DNA of 64,000 nucleotides from Branchiostoma belcheri. Taxonomy: Eukaryota; Chordata; Leptocardii; Amphioxiformes; Branchiostomatidae. The notes under the pieces are model-generated. The model was not told where the DNA came from. It ran no database searches and saw only the letters and a list, made by a program, of their open reading frames with translations. Where the stretch lies: assembly GCF_001625305.1 (NCBI RefSeq), contig NW_017804209.1:1041176-1105175 (forward strand), given 5' to 3'. Below are positions 9,479 through 42,194 of the stretch, in pieces. The position numbers were made by a program, and so were the translations under genes. The stretch's first letter is position 1. Every line of letters starts with the position of its first letter.

Positions 9479-10246
9479 TTACTCAGAACTTTTAAATGGA
9501 TCAAGATCAGAGGAGACGCGCAACATTTTCCTCTCACCATTGAGAGACCTAACAAAGATCTTGCCATCGTAGGTCCAAGCTTGGGATAGACGTTTGTCCT
9601 TCACGAGTAGCCGAGCCTCTTTGAATAGTTGCAGGTTGCCGGTTGTCAAGTTGTCGTTGATGTATATGTTGTCCTTACTCAAGTTGGCTTTACTGGTGGG
9701 CTTGGATTTTGCACGCATCAGACTTGCCTTACATCGATAGGAGCAGAGTTTCACGATGACTGGTCGAGGTTTTCCATCGGAACGTGGTTTACCAAGACGA
9801 TGACATCTGTCGATGTCCTGGAGAGAGATGGGTGGATCACAGCCCAGCGTGTTGTTTACCACGGTCAGGACAGCGTCATCCGTTGATTTTTCACCAGGTG
9901 GCTCAGGAATGCCGGTTATGGTGACACAATTACGGCGTGAATATTGCTCCAAATCATTGACCTTGGCCTGCAGAGCGTCGTGAGCCCTTTGAAGAGAAGT
10001 AAACTTCTCGGTGAGGTTGCTTAGCTCCTCACCCTGACGCCCAAGCTCTTTATGACACTCAGCAAGCTCTTCTTTGACAGAGGAGCTTACTGCATCGCGA
10101 ACCGCAGTGACAATAGAGGGGATGATGGCGGCGAGCACATCGCCTTGCTGAAACACACTCACGATCGCAGACTCAATGGTGGCCTTGATTCGCGTGTCAA
10201 TGATGTTCGGAATGATCTCTTCCTTTTCCTTATTTGTCAGGCCCAT
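9479..10246 (-). CDS. LINE ORF1 protein (coiled coil plus L1-type RRM and C-terminal domain)
   Basis: RNA-binding protein expected to coat the element transcript. The frame opens at 10291; I prefer the Met at 10246 (MGLTNKEKEE) because the first 15 residues look unrelated. The N-terminal half is heptad-rich (KEELAECHKELGRQGEEL, continuing to NDLEQYSRR), followed by an L1-type RRM (RRNCVTITGIPEPP; DIDRCHRLGKPR; PVIVKLCSYRCKASLMR) and a C-terminal basic domain (LSKDNIYINDNLT; AWTYDGKIFVR). The frame is intact over 255 codons, in contrast to ORF2. This ORF1 type occurs in several CR1-like and L1-like invertebrate families. Confidence 0.85.
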   Translation of the reverse strand: MGLTNKEKEEIIPNIIDTRIKATIESAIVSVFQQGDVLAAIIPSIVTAVRDAVSSSVKEELAECHKELGRQGEELSNLTEKFTSLQRAHDALQAKVNDLEQYSRRNCVTITGIPEPPGEKSTDDAVLTVVNNTLGCDPPISLQDIDRCHRLGKPRSDGKPRPVIVKLCSYRCKASLMRAKSKPTSKANLSKDNIYINDNLTTGNLQLFKEARLLVKDKRLSQAWTYDGKIFVRSLNGERKMLRVSSDLDPFKSSE

Positions 10247-10562
10247 CTTTAGACTAATTAGAAGGCAACCGGAGACACAAAAAGGAAACAAATGCAGCTC
10301 TAATAGGAGACTACCCTATCTACGTGTATAGGTGGCAGCCATCTTGGATTCACACAGGAGAATGGCGACACTCAGCAGCAGGTCCGCCCTGTCAGGAAGT
10401 GGAGACGTGTGGCCGCTTTCTTCTCACGCTGCCGCAGGGCTCTCACTTCATGCTGGCGCCGCACCTTAAACGGACGTAGCTCGTCTTAAAAGACGAATTT
10501 TAACCACCGAGTTCTTCCCTGTCCAAGCACAGTGACTTGCCATCTTGCTCTCACTGTGTCTG

Positions 10563-10576
10563 CTCCCAGCTTTTAT
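10563..10576. repeat. Target-site duplication, right copy (LINE)
   Basis: CTCCCAGCTTTTAT, exact match to 4956-4969, marking the 5' end of the minus-strand LINE and showing that the insertion is full length or nearly so. Confidence 0.9.
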
Positions 10577-11164
10577 GTTTTGAATGATGAAAAAAAATGC
10601 ATATAACGTTTGTAAAGAATGCTTTGAATTGTTAAATCAGGACAGTCAGCGTTTCATTGGGGAAGTTAAAATCCTCCTTGCCTACATGTAACTGTTATGT
10701 TTTATTATCATATAACCATTGTAATCACCAGAAAATTGATTTGCTCTAGCTTTGTCAAGGTTCATAATGGTTGTGTGGTCGAGTCTATGTCCTGTTATAT
10801 GTAGTGAGTTAGCATGGTGTTACTATGTATATACTATTTCTGTAATATTGATGGTTCTTTGGAACAAACTAAAGAATAAACAACACAGAAACTCAACATG
10901 GTTGGTAAATATCAGGTTTCATTTATTGAGTCAGGTCAGGAGGGCGGAGCCAAGCTGTCAATCATCCAAAATAACCAATCATCTGCTCAGGTCTGTAAGT
11001 ACATTATTAACTGTCCCCCTGCTGCCTAAACCCCACAACCAATACAAATTTGGCGCCAAACGGCTACCTTAGCTGGCTGAAGGTTAGGCAATCTGTACCA
11101 TTGTGGGCACAGATTTCAAACATTTCCACTAGAGGATGCCATGTGCAGGTAAAGGAACAAGGTC

Positions 11165-11500
11165 AACATTTCTGGGAAACGTGACACTTCCGGGAAACGT
11201 GACACTTCCGGGAAATGTGACACTTCCGGGAAACAGACACGACACTTCCGGGAAACGTGACACTTCCGGGAAATGTGACACTTCTGGGAAACAGACACGA
11301 CACTTCCGGGAAATGTGACACTTCCGGGAAATGTGACACTTCCAGGAAATGTGACACTTCCAGGAAATGTGACACTTCCGGGAAATGTGACACTTCCGGA
11401 AAACAGTCATGACACTTCCGGGAAACAGTCATGACACTTCCGGGAGACAGTCATGACACTTCTGGGAAATGTGACACTTCCGGGAAGACAGAAGGATTGA
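11165..11500. repeat. Minisatellite of TTCCGGGAA palindromes
   Basis: Sixteen to seventeen units of 18 or 22 bp with core GACACTTCCGGGAAA(C/T)GT. Fifteen units match TTCNNNGAA (ten as TTCCGGGAA, three as TTCTGGGAA, two as TTCCAGGAA), the form of a STAT/GAS site. Most units also contain ACTTCCGG, the core of an ETS site. The 22-bp units carry CAGACAC or CAGTCAT spacers. It lies downstream of PHF21A, between that gene and the LINE. Confidence 0.85.
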
Positions 11501-12270
11501 CACTTTAACTTAGGTAGAATGATTGCCAAGAAAATCCCTCGGTGTCAGATCCACTGTAGCAGGAGAAACTGTTCCTTACTGCACAGGAATTTGTGGCAAT
11601 GACAACAGAAATCAGTGAAAATAAAACAGCATGATGGTCATCAAGAACTAACTTCCTTTTTAAGTACATGAGAAGGGGGAGCTTTCGCCTGGTCTCTCAG
11701 TGAAATATGGCATAATGTACATGTGTTCAAATCTAGTGTGAATTGTCGACACAATAATTTATTCCACTGGCAATGTACATAACAACAGGAGGGAGCATTT
11801 ACAAAACTAACGGATCGCCCGCTCAGTCACTGAGGGAGAAACTATCTCGCTTTTTATGGCTTCAAATTCAAAACGAACCCCACTTATTAAGGTTACATGA
11901 GGTCATTGCTCAACTTTAGGGTAACGTAATCACAAATATGGCGTGAGCACGAGCCAGTTTCAAGGACAAGGTGACCTTGTCAATAGTTCCATACCTACAC
12001 GTCTCTACGGCAAAAACAATATTCTCTCTCCACAACATGGGAGCCATCCGTACCTAGAAACTTCTCTAGTAATCTGGTAACTCTGCACAGAAAGGGAGTA
12101 CAAATGTAGATTTACAGGGTTACGTCATTGGCCGCTGTACGTACGAAATCCAGTCATTACAAACAAGATGAGATAATTATAATCTTTATCAACAAGACGT
12201 CGTCCCCGTCTGAAGTTAGCCTCCCCTAAAAAAAGTTCCGCGTGCCGTGGCAGGGCAGCTCTGGTTCTCA
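11501..12270. other. Intergenic or PHF21A 3' flank, nothing recognised
   Basis: No convincing ORF, RNA gene or complete repeat. It may hold PHF21A 3' UTR sequence; TTTATT (AATAAA on the minus strand) occurs near 11757, but the polyadenylation site cannot be fixed by eye. Confidence 0.4.
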
Positions 12271-12442
12271 ATGACCAAAAGGGCTAAACGTTCTGGTCAA
12301 CACTGAGTAAATTGAGACTTACCCCCCCGTTTCTGTTCAATGTTGGACGGTTGGCCCGAACAAGACTGACGGAGACAGTCGAAAATTTGGGTAAGTCCCA
12401 ATTTACTCAGTGTTGGCAAGAACGTTTAGCCCTTTTGGTCAT
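12271..12442. mobile_element. Foldback MITE (ATGACCAAAAGGGCTAAACG ends)
   Basis: Left ATGACCAAAAGGGCTAAACG, right CGTTTAGCCCTTTTGGTCAT, with inner complementary blocks (CAACACTGAGTAAATTG against CAATTTACTCAGTGTTG). The downstream flank ACCAACACAGATGAACTTTC also follows the element at 25970-26198, so the real element may be larger. Confidence 0.7.
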
Positions 12443-13045
12443 AATGAAGTTTACCAACACAGATGAACTTTCATGTGCCGCTCTGGTTCTGTTGGATCAC
12501 AGAGAAGTCATGGCTCACCACGCATATCGCTCTGTCTGCAGTCTGTCTCTTTCCCTAGTTTTCTTACAGTGTCCTACCCCCCCCCCACCAACCAGGACAA
12601 CCAAAAATACAAGGAAACTCATAGGACGATTCGCACTGAACATTCCCATCAGCCAATCAGACTGTAGCGTTGCAGTGAGTCATCCCCCTTTCCCAAAATA
12701 ATTTTAGCATACTCCCATGCTATTCTCCACCAGACTAACAATAGCACTACGTACAAAAACAGTAAAAATTGGCAAAATAAGGAGAATAACTTGCCAGGGG
12801 AGTTTAGCCACCAAAGAATTCATTTGCCAGCACAGGAGGAAATGAAATCCTAACAGCAGCCCCCTGCCCTGGCTACTGACCCTCTCTTTGCCAATTTCTA
12901 CGATAGAAAGGCCTGGTGAAGGCTGCCCTTGTGCTGATGATGACATGTGGGATTCTTATGCGGCACATGTGGCCACTCTTGGGGGAGGGGGCGGCAGATA
13001 GCAGACAGAACCTTGCAAAAATAGTTTCATCAGGTTGGTAAAGTA

Positions 13046-13454
13046 TAGGATATCGGGTTTTTCTTTTCCACAACCAATCTTGTCTCTTACCTTGCTTACG
13101 TTTCGGTGTCTGTCAGACACCTTCCTCAGAGCTTCTGACTGGAGTTCTGCTTCTCGCCGCTATATGTAGCTGATGTAGGTGGCGAGAAGCAGAACTCCAG
13201 TCAGAAGCACTAAGCACTATCGAGTTCTAATAGTTCTAATAGTGACCCTGAAGAAGAGTGGTGGATGTCACTCGAAACGTCCGGATATTATCTCCGTAAT
13301 TTATCCAGTATCAGTAGAGTTTGAATTCCTATGAGTATTGTTTACCTGGATGTCAACCTTCATCAACGCACTAAGGAAGGTGTCTGATAGACACTGAAAC
13401 GTAAGCAAGGTGAGAGACAATACTGGTTGTGGAAAAGAAAACCACAATATCCTA
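13046..13454. mobile_element. Large foldback element with a nested hairpin
   Basis: Outer arms: TAGGATATCGGGTTTTTC, CCACAACCA and CCTTGCTTACGTTTC at the left pair with GAAACGTAAGCAAGG, TGGTTGTGG and ACAATATCCTA at the right. A second inverted pair (CTTCTGACTGGAGTTCTGCT and its complement, about 13127-13209) sits inside. Related half-elements occur near 48278-48350 and 54890-54975. It lies immediately 3' of the PHF21A stop codon, probably in the 3' UTR. Confidence 0.65.
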
Positions 13455-13550
13455 GCAGACAGAATGACACAAGTGGGAAAAACCAGAGCTGCCGGCCACA
13501 GCAGCGGCGTGGAGAATAAAAAAAGCCTGAATGTTTCCACGTCAGCAGCT

Positions 13551-35599
<22,049 letters not shown>

Positions 35600-37192
35600 A
35601 CCGCCGCTCCCGCCAACTTCTCACAACTTTCTGTCAATTTGGGAAGATTTCGGGATTTCTACAACGCCACAAAAATTGAGAATTGACTCCCCAAATGTTG
35701 GAACTGAGGAGTACTTGTTTTGTACTTCTGCACGCACGGACTCATCACACCCTGCGCGCTCCCCAAAACTTTGCACCTAATATCTCAATCCTGCACTATT
35801 CCCGCCCAAATCCCGATCAGCTGTCGGCTCTGACTTTACAGCAGAATTTTATTACGCCGGCAGAAAAATCCTGCGCCCAGAAAATAGCGTTTTGCGCCAC
35901 TATTTGGCGGATTATTTCGCATTGATTTTGGCGTATTATTACCACTTTGCCTAGGGAAAGTGAGTGATCCGGCAGCATTGCCTAGGAAAAGTTCCCGGAT
36001 GTTGACCCGTTTCTTCCCCGATCGGCACTACTTTCTTCCGCGGGACGACAGAAAAGTTTCGTAGAAATCCCCCCTCACAAAATAATCCACCTCAATAGCG
36101 ATAAGTATGTCCACAGAGTCGTACTGCACGCTGCTGCCCGTATTTTGGCGGTGTTGGTGAGGAGGGGGGCGAGAATAAAAAGTTGTGCCGTGCTCCGCGC
36201 AGTTGTGCGGAAGTGCAGCAGGAAAAAGAACGTGATTTTCAAAATGGCGGCGGGCAGGTAGGCGGGCCGGCTGTGTCATCCCTTTGTACGGTACAGACGG
36301 CGTTTTCCCGCGGGTATTTCTGCACGGCTGTGTCCAGGTGGGTAGTTCGTGGTCCCCCCGTCTCGCCCCTGCCGTGTGGCGCCCGGGAGAGACCGGAGCG
36401 GCCCGGGCAGGCGGCGGGACGGGTGACGGGCCGGCCGGCGCCGCATGGTGTAACGGCCTGCAGGTGCCCCGCGTGGTCGTCTGCGGGAACCTTACGTCAG
36501 AAATCTGCTGTTTCCGTAGCTTATACTCGGTACCCTTTCAACTGAGTTTAGCCTGGGTATTCTTGCACCCACACGTAATTTATCAGACAAAAATACGCCA
36601 TAATTCAAGCACTATTTCATCCTTTGACGTTCAAAAATCGTGCAGTACACATGTATTTTGTTTGTTTATTCATTTTTCAAAATAAGTAAGTAATCCGCAC
36701 AGTAATTTATGACAAACTGCTTAGAGGAGTCCTTTCAAAAATGTGCAAAATGCAAGACATAGACATCAAAATGTCGACAGTGGTACTTGCTATTTGCATT
36801 TCTGTTCATTTGTGGATATATAGATATATCATAGATATAATGATATAAAAAATAATAAATATAAAGAATATCCTTCCAAACCGTAGATATCATTTCATTG
36901 TGATATTTAAAAAATTGTAAGACTAACTTGGTAAAGAAAAAAACAGGTTGCCATGTTTGATCCAGGTAAAATACATGAAAGACATTGATAATCTTGATTG
37001 CATGTTCAATGCAAAGATGACCACATCTATATCTACATACACCATTCAAAACACTAAAATCTACCATTGCAAGAGCTATATTTCTGATTGCTTCTTCTCT
37101 CTTTTAATACAGTAAAGTCAGTAACACCCATGTACTTACGTTGTCCGTATTTCTCCAGATTTCCTCAGTACGACCCCTGACCTGCTGTTGCC
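35600..37192. promoter_or_regulatory. Shared upstream region of PHF21A (minus) and NUP50 (plus)
   Basis: The two start codons face away from each other 1.6 kb apart. The middle (about 36180-36500) is strongly GC- and CpG-rich. AAAATGGCGGCGGGC at 36241-36255 fits the YY1-type motif common at vertebrate start sites and is followed by a CAG/GTAGG donor-like sequence, so a noncoding NUP50 first exon could end there. 36550-37130 is AT-rich and featureless. A shared promoter is inferred from layout and base composition. Confidence 0.45.
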
Positions 37193-40100
37193 ATGGCAGC
37201 GAAGCGCACGGCGACCACGGAACTCACGGACAGGAACTGGGACCAGGAGGACGAACCCGAGGAGGTCAGGGGTCAACTGTGTTGTTTTCCGTAACGATTC
37301 CGTCTGTTTTATTGTGTGAAGTATCGGGTTACATAATATAATTCTGCAGGTGTGCAACAGGTGTATAAACATGCCTCATTCAGTCATTCATTCATCCATT
37401 TGTTAATTCATTCTATATTCATCCATTCGTTGAGTCATTCATTCATTCATTCACCCATTCATTCATCCATTTGTTATTTCATCTATATTCATCCAATCGT
37501 TGAGTCATTCATTCTCTCATTTATCCATTCATTCATCCATTCATTCATCCATTCATTCATCCATTCATTCATTCATTCATTCATTCATTCATTTCTTAAT
37601 TCATCTATATTCATAAATTCAGTCAGTCATTCATCTGTTTTTTCATCAATTCATTCTTTCATTCATTCAAGCCTTTAATTCATCTATATTCATCCATTCA
37701 TTCAATCCTTTGTTAATTTATCACTCAGTCATTTGTTCATCAGTTTATTCATTCATTTACCTATTTGTTGATTTATCTACATGTATAGTCATTCATTCAT
37801 TAACTCATTAATCTGTTCATCAATGGCATTCATTCATTCATTCATTCATTCCCACAAGTACACATAAGATACTTCACATGCTGCTCTAGGTCATACATTG
37901 TTTGATTGTTGCTTTTTCCCTCATCGCTTTAATGCAGCACGCAAACCACCACCCCCTGTGTGTGTGCCAAGTCTGAATGGTGACGAGCGTTGTTTCATCT
38001 TTTTGGACACTTCTCAAGTTCAAAGGAGGTTTTTAAACCTCCTTGGCGAGTTCTTTTGCTCTCAGTCTGTTGGTGTGGTGGGTGTTTGTCACAAACTGGT
38101 GTAGCTGCTCATTTTTCTAGCTTGAACAGAGTTAATGTTGTTAGAATCTGTACCGGTTAGAAAATACTCTAAGATACTGGAATTTGTTCACTAAAATACT
38201 GAAAAACGAAGGACAAAAATTCTCCAAAAGTCCAAGATCTGTCCGTTACAGCCGTTTACCTAATGCCTGTTTGTAACAACAGTGTATTTCCCTGTGTGTC
38301 GCTCCAGGCAGGCACCTGGAACCCGGCCAGCCGTGACCAGATGGCCAAGAGAAGGTAAATAACTCGCTCTGTTAATCAGTCAATCAAGTACTTATTAAAT
38401 ATGGCAACATCAGAGGCACATACATTACTGTAAACTATTAATACTAAACTGTGATCTTTGACTGTCTCTGGTAGCTAGTTTATGTAATAGGAATCCATCT
38501 TATGATCTATCCACCTTTCTTTGGCTGTTACAAATACAACAGACCGTTTCTGTCTACTTTTCAGAGTCAGGAAGGCCATAAGAAGAGGCAATGCAGGCTC
38601 CTCAGAGGTGAGCAGAAATAACCAGCTATTGTTAGATTTTCATCTACAGCTAGGGCCTTATTAATTAGATTTTGACCTTTAGCTAATATTAGATTTTCAT
38701 CCACAAAATTTTTAAAGCATGTTCTTTACATGGCAAATGCCTTGTTCGGTATTGCACTAGGTTTTTTCTTTTTCTTGATCCCTGTCTATAGTTTCCTTAT
38801 AATTTCTCTTCCAAACATCATTGTATTTGTGTGGCTGACTGTGCCCAGACTACCCTGAGTTTGACCTCTCCCATGTCCGCTCCCCCAGGGTGGCACCGGA
38901 GCCTTCTCCACATTCAGCGGCCTGACCAGCAAACCTGCATCTGCCGTCTTCAGTCTGACCTCAGGCGCCCCCAAACCTCTCACCGTATCCAACGGCAACA
39001 AGACCACGCCCTCCGTCCCCTTCAGCGGCTTCGGCACGGCCACCCCCACCCCTGGCGTTAGTGATCCCTCCCCTGCCGGCGGCCCCACCTCCCCCAAGTA
39101 CAGTCCCCAGTACTGCTCCCAGCTGCAGAATCTGAACCGCAGCCTGCTGCAGTGGCTGCAGAAACACGTCGACAGTAACCCGATCTGCGACCTCACCCCA
39201 TCCTTCAGGGACTACGAGAAACACCTGCGCGACATCGAGGCCAGGTTTCCCCCGGCGACGCCCACAGATACGGTTACCCCGGCAACAGACAAGACGTCGT
39301 CACAGAGTGGGAACGGACAGCTGTCATTCAAATTCTCCTCCTCACCTCAAAACAAAACAGACACTTCTACAGTCACCACCACAGATTCATCAGCTCCTGG
39401 TGGGGTCACGATAGGTCAGAGTTCAACCCCAGCCGGGGTCACGATAGGTCAGAGTTCGTCGCCAGCGGGGATTACGATAGGTCAGAGTTCGTCGTTCCTG
39501 ACGGGCACGAGCACAGCGCCCTCGCCGTTCTCCTTCAGTGCGAGCAGTGGCGGGGCGAAGTTCGGCGGCTCCGGCGCGACGCTCGACTCCGGGTTCAAGT
39601 TCAACACCACAACCAGCAGCAGCAGCTCGGGTACGGCAGGGTCAGGGTTCAAGTTCAGCTTCGCCTCCAAACCTTCTGCCCCAACTACAGGTGGGTCTGC
39701 TTATATATATAGTACAAGTCAGTGTTTCAGGTACCAGCAGTGTACTGATAAAGAGTTTGACAAGTTTTCAAAAATCCATTTCCACTTGCCTGAACCAACT
39801 TTTCACTTGTGCCAAATATACAATGTAAATGGCATTTTTTATATGGATTTTTACTACCAGCAAGGTAATTATTTTATTACATATTACCTGTAGAGGTACA
39901 CAGGTTTTTATACTAGTAACAGTAGTTCAGGTCTTGAAATCCTTTTTTCTGCATACCAGCACCGGTGCAGGTAATATAGAAAACTATCTGTGCCAAACAA
40001 ATTTCTACTTACTGGGACCTACAACAAGTCTGTGTTTCAGACAGGTACCAGCAGTGTACTGGTACAGAGAAACCTGTAGTGGTACACAGTACTAATAGTA

Positions 40101-42019
40101 GTTCAGGGCTTGAAATCTTTTTTTCTGCATACCAGTACCAGTGCCAGTAACATAGAAAACTACCTGTGCCAGACAAACTTTACCTAAGTAGCAGCACCAT
40201 CAGATCTGGGTCTTGAAAACTAAATGAGCAAACAAATGAAAGTTTCTTTTCTTTGTTCCAGAGTCGTCAGACACGAAAGAGGAGGAGGAATACGAACCGC
40301 CCAAACCGGAGGTCAAAGAGGTGAAGGAGGACGGAGCTTTTTATACCGTCAGGTGAGAAGGTCGTTGGAAGGTCACTGGCCACACTGAAAGACATTTTCG
40401 ATATTTCTGAGTTCTTCTTCCCAGAGCTACAGCTCATGTGTTCTTGTTCCCAGAGTTATAGTTCTTGTTGTTGTTCCCAGAGCTTATGTGATGTTGTTCC
40501 CAGGATCACGTTGGCAGAACGTACTGCGCCTGCGCAAAAGCCCCATTTTTCACGGTTTTTGTAGAATTGTTGGTCAACGTTGCATCAGAATTTTGCCTAT
40601 TGCAGAAGATATCTTTTCCAACACAACATTTGAAAACTAAAGACGGGATGCCAACTTAATATACGGTAGTACAACCTTACATGAGACGTTCTGCCGAAGT
40701 GCTATGCACAATACATTATAGGTTTTGTGCAGGTGCAGTATGTCCTGCCCACATGCTCTCCCAGAGTCGTTAATGAATGTGTTCTTGTTCCCAGGTGTAA
40801 GCTGTTTTACCAGAAGGACGGGGCGTACAAGGACAAGGGGGTGGGCAACCTGCACCTGAAGAAAACCGGAGAGGACAAGACACAGCTGGTGGTCAGGGCA
40901 GACACTAGTCTAGGTGGGTATAACAAGGCTTGAACAGTCTGTGTGCTGGGGTGTATGTGTTGTTGTTTTTTTATTCCCTGCATTGACTGTTGAAAGATGA
41001 AAGGAATCTTCGCAATAGTTTCTGGTTTATGACAGAGAAGACAGACGCTGTGTACAGTATTTACAGGTTCACTCTACCAGGAAAAATTCACTTACAAGTT
41101 AATACAACTCCAGTCTTTGTCAAGGAATGAGCAATCAAAATTAGTACAGTCTAAAATTTGGGTGAGTCCAATTTTTGGCATTGGCAATTACAGTTCAATC
41201 TTGTGTCACATTGTACTTTTCTTTAGAAATGAAACGCAATTAGTTTTTGCTGACATTCTACTTATTTTATCTTACATGGTGCACCCAAAAAACTTTTGTT
41301 CACCCAAGAATTGGGTGCACCAGTGCACCTATTCACAAAAATGAATTTCAAACCCTGCAGTGACACATGTGAATTCCTTCTCAGGGTTGGACAAGTTTTC
41401 AAAAATCCACTTACCCTATTGGGCAAGCACATAGTCATTTCTACTTGCCCGAACCAACTTTTCCGTTGCCCAATGTAAAATACCAATGACGTACATTTCT
41501 ACCACAAGGAAATTTTTTCAGTAAAAAAAGCATGCTATATTGCTCTATGCTTGACCAACATTTCCCAAAGTAAGGAGGTTTGAGACTTACAAATGGTTCT
41601 CTGACAAAAAGTCATATTATGTGAATACATTATGCAAAAATGATGAGAGATTTTGCTCCAAACACTGGGGCATAATGCCACATCCCAAAAATTTACTTGC
41701 CCAATTGGGCAAGTACAGGGGGATATTCACTTGTACAAACAGTACTTTTACTTGCCCTGGGCAAGTGGGCAATGGGACTTGTCCAACCCTGCTTCTTTTT
41801 CCCTCCTGTTCAGGAAACATCCTGTTGAACATCCTGCTGTTTCCCAGCATGCCCGTGAGTCGGCAGGGGAAGAACAACGTGGCGCTGGTTTGCGTGCCGA
41901 ACCCGCCGCTCGACGAGAAGGCCGAGCCCAAACCCACCCCCATGCTCATCAGGGTCAAGACGGGAGACGCAGCAGACGAACTGTGTAAACAGCTGGACGA
42001 TAACAAGGGCACTGCGTAA
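37193..42019 (+). CDS. NUP50: NUP50 (nucleoporin 50) homologue, seven coding exons, complete
   Basis: Nuclear-basket nucleoporin that binds importin-alpha, importin-beta and Ran and speeds cargo release. Exons: 37193-37264, 38308-38354, 38565-38607, 38889-39690, 40262-40352, 40795-40913, 41814-42019; all GT-AG and in phase, 459 codons plus TAA (human 468). The start AAKRTATTELTDRNWDQEDE is the family N-terminus (importin-alpha-binding region). Exon 4 (267 codons) carries the conserved LLQWLQKHVDSNPICDLTP block, a threefold 11-residue repeat PAG(V/I)TIGQSSS, and sparse FG-type motifs (FKFS, FSFS, FGG). Exons 5-7 encode the C-terminal Ran-binding domain (CKLFYQKDGAYKDKGVGNLHL, QLVVRADTSLGNILLN, NNVALVCVPNPPLDEK, MLIRVKTGDAADEL). 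The tail of exon 7 is duplicated just downstream. Confidence 0.96.
37376..37860. repeat. (ATTC)n microsatellite
   Basis: Nearly 500 bp of imperfect CATTCATTCATTCATC repeats in NUP50 intron 1. It produces spurious long open frames rich in FIHS repeats. Confidence 0.95.
40415..40794 (+). repeat. Acceptor-side array at NUP50 exon 6, split by a MITE
   Basis: The acceptor tract TGTTCTTGTTCCCAG that precedes exon 6 (40795) recurs in imperfect form four times at about 40415-40504 (each ending CCCAGAG or CCCAGG). MITE K3 (40505-40757) separates these copies from the functional acceptor. Confidence 0.7.
40505..40757. mobile_element. MITE family K, copy 3
   Basis: ATCACGTTGGCAGAACGTAC and TGCGCCTGCGC at the left; GTGCAGGTGCAGTATGTCCT and GCCCACATGCT at the right; interior block TTGCAGAAGATATCTTTTCC is shared with the other two copies. 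It ends under 40 bp from the NUP50 exon 6 acceptor. Confidence 0.8.
41382..41791. mobile_element. DNA transposon with CAGGGTTGGACAAGT ends, 5-bp TSD
   Basis: Left CAGGGTTGGACAAGTTTTC, right GGGACTTGTCCAACCCTG, an inverted pair of about 15 bp; the interior has CTTGCCCAATTGGGCAAG palindromes. CTTCT flanks both ends (41377-41381, 41792-41796). A degraded relative lies at about 39720-40200. It lies in NUP50 intron 6, and the acceptor of exon 7 follows within 25 bp. Confidence 0.75.
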
Positions 42020-42088
42020 CACACATACACACACACACACACACTAACACACATACACTAACCATCCATCTACACACACAGTCACATA

Positions 42089-42194
42089 CGACAAGGCTGA
42101 GCCCAAACCCACCCCCATGCTCATCCATGTCAAGACTGGAGATGCCGCGGACCAACTGTGTAAACAGCTGACGGATAACATGGGCACTGCGTAA
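42089..42194 (+). repeat. Duplicated tail of NUP50 exon 7 with open frame
   Basis: Copies the last 35 codons of NUP50 (KAEPKPTPMLIHVKTGDAAD then QLCKQLTDNMGTA and TAA) without frameshift or premature stop, with a handful of substitutions. A more degraded third copy (AAGAGCTGTCTGATAATAAG) lies near 42280-42310. CA-rich spacers separate the copies. The copy has no acceptor, so it should lie in the 3' UTR. Confidence 0.85.

Larger units (their letters stand above)
4970..10562 (-). mobile_element. Full-length CR1/Jockey-group non-LTR retrotransposon
   Basis: 5.6 kb insertion on the minus strand bounded by identical 14-bp duplications. Order on the element: 5' UTR (10247-10562), ORF1 (9479-10246), about 690 bp between ORFs, ORF2 (endonuclease plus reverse transcriptase, 8785 down to 5481, with two frameshifts), a short 3' UTR, and a poly(A) tail seen as about 26 T on the plus strand at 4969-4994. 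Clear ends and mostly open ORFs indicate a young insertion. The poly(A) tail is unusual for CR1 proper, which normally ends in short tandem repeats, so the exact clade (CR1, L2, Crack, other) is left open. The 3' end is duplicated across an assembly gap. Confidence 0.9.

Noticed and set aside
37352-37678. 108-codon plus-strand ORF rich in FIHS repeats
   Set aside because: Translation of the ATTC microsatellite in NUP50 intron 1.
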